A model generated the notes under the pieces. It saw nothing but the letters and a program-made list of their open reading frames with translations, did no database searches and was not told the DNA's origin. This document shows, in pieces, positions 63,740 to 64,000 of a stretch of DNA of 64,000 nucleotides (positions are counted from its first letter, which is position 1; each line of letters starts with the position of its first letter). The stretch comes from Pseudomonas mendocina. GTDB lineage: Bacteria; Pseudomonadota; Gammaproteobacteria; Pseudomonadales; Pseudomonadaceae. The stretch is taken from assembly GCF_900636545.1 (NCBI RefSeq), contig NZ_LR134290.1, positions 1,860,001 through 1,924,000 of the forward strand, given 5' to 3'. Position numbers and translations under genes: made by a program.

Positions 63740-64000
63740 ATGACTGCCGTTAAACAAGCACTCGGGATCACCGATGTGGTGCTGCGTGACGCCCACCAAT
63801 CCATCCTGGCCACGCGCGTGCGCCTGGAAGACATGCTGCCGATCGCGCCCAAGCTGGATCAGGTCGGCTTCTGGTCGGTGGAGTCCTGGGGTGGGGCGAC
63901 CTTCGATGCCTGTATTCGCTACCTCGGCGAAGACCCCTGGGAGCGCATCCGTGAACTGAAGAAGGCCATGCCCAACACCCGCCAGCAGATGCTTCTGCGC
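63740..64000 (+). CDS. oadA: Oxaloacetate decarboxylase alpha subunit OadA, 5' part
   Basis: Only 87 residues are in the window. The carboxyltransferase N-terminus is clear: [19 protein letters not shown], then [20 protein letters not shown], shared by OadA, pyruvate carboxylase subunit B and methylmalonyl-CoA carboxyltransferase. The adjacent oadG makes a Na+-translocating oxaloacetate decarboxylase the best reading. The gene is cut by the window edge. Confidence 0.9.
   Translation, partial: MTAVKQALGITDVVLRDAHQSILATRVRLEDMLPIAPKLDQVGFWSVESWGGATFDACIRYLGEDPWERIRELKKAMPNTRQQMLLR

Overview
The window is a high-GC (roughly 60-65 %) gammaproteobacterial chromosome segment from Pseudomonas in the broad sense. 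The strongest evidence is gene order: aotJ-aotQ-aotM-aotP-argR, aruCFGDB, a small gene, astE, a threonine aldolase, alaS, lysC, rsmA and tRNA genes follow one another as they do in P. aeruginosa (PA0888 to PA0905 and beyond). A 61-residue RsmA, an AraC-type ArgR and a divergent xcp-type type II secretion locus agree. A P. mendocina/P. oleovorans-like species is my guess, not something the sequence proves. I see no prophage, insertion sequence, rRNA operon or CRISPR array.

Layout. 1-5.3 kb: the end of a DUF1624 membrane protein, a TonB-dependent receptor behind a Zur-like palindrome, a GAF/PAS/PAS/GGDEF diguanylate cyclase and a PfpI/DJ-1 protein. 5.4-6 kb: a small membrane protein. 6.1-14.7 kb: a LysR regulator divergent from a catabolic operon with a split transketolase, an SDR dehydrogenase, a complete TRAP transporter, a 3-hydroxyisobutyrate-type dehydrogenase and an AEC permease. 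This looks like a self-contained carboxylate or sugar-acid utilisation unit whose substrate I cannot name. 14.7-28.9 kb: accessory and housekeeping genes: a chemoreceptor, an MFS/MerR pair with a textbook MerR promoter, a hydrolase, a low-molecular-weight phosphatase pair, a Nudix hydrolase, AraC/SDR, an AI-2E permease, a methyltransferase, a GFA-type zinc protein, LysE/LysR and an amidase.

29-39.5 kb: type II secretion, with gspC-gspD divergent from gspEFGHIJKLM, the xcp arrangement. No gspN, prepilin peptidase or GspA/B is present, so the peptidase must lie elsewhere. REP-like palindromes sit next to gspD, between gspE and gspF, and between gspI and gspJ, the last inside a 48-bp imperfect direct repeat of the gene junction. 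40-52.3 kb: arginine/ornithine uptake (Aot), the ArgR regulator and the arginine succinyltransferase pathway, with three good ArgR-type motifs in front of aotJ and aruC. 52.4-58.7 kb: threonine aldolase, alaS, lysC, rsmA, tRNA-Ser(GCT) and three identical tRNA-Arg(ACG) copies. 58.7-64 kb: a small exported protein, mgtE with a long leader, an SDR/NTF2-like pair divergent from an AraC regulator, and oadG with the start of oadA.

How the genes work together. Three modules are clear: import and degradation of arginine to glutamate and succinate under ArgR; the type II secreton; and the transketolase/TRAP operon, which is the least explained unit here. The rest are single genes or regulator-target pairs.
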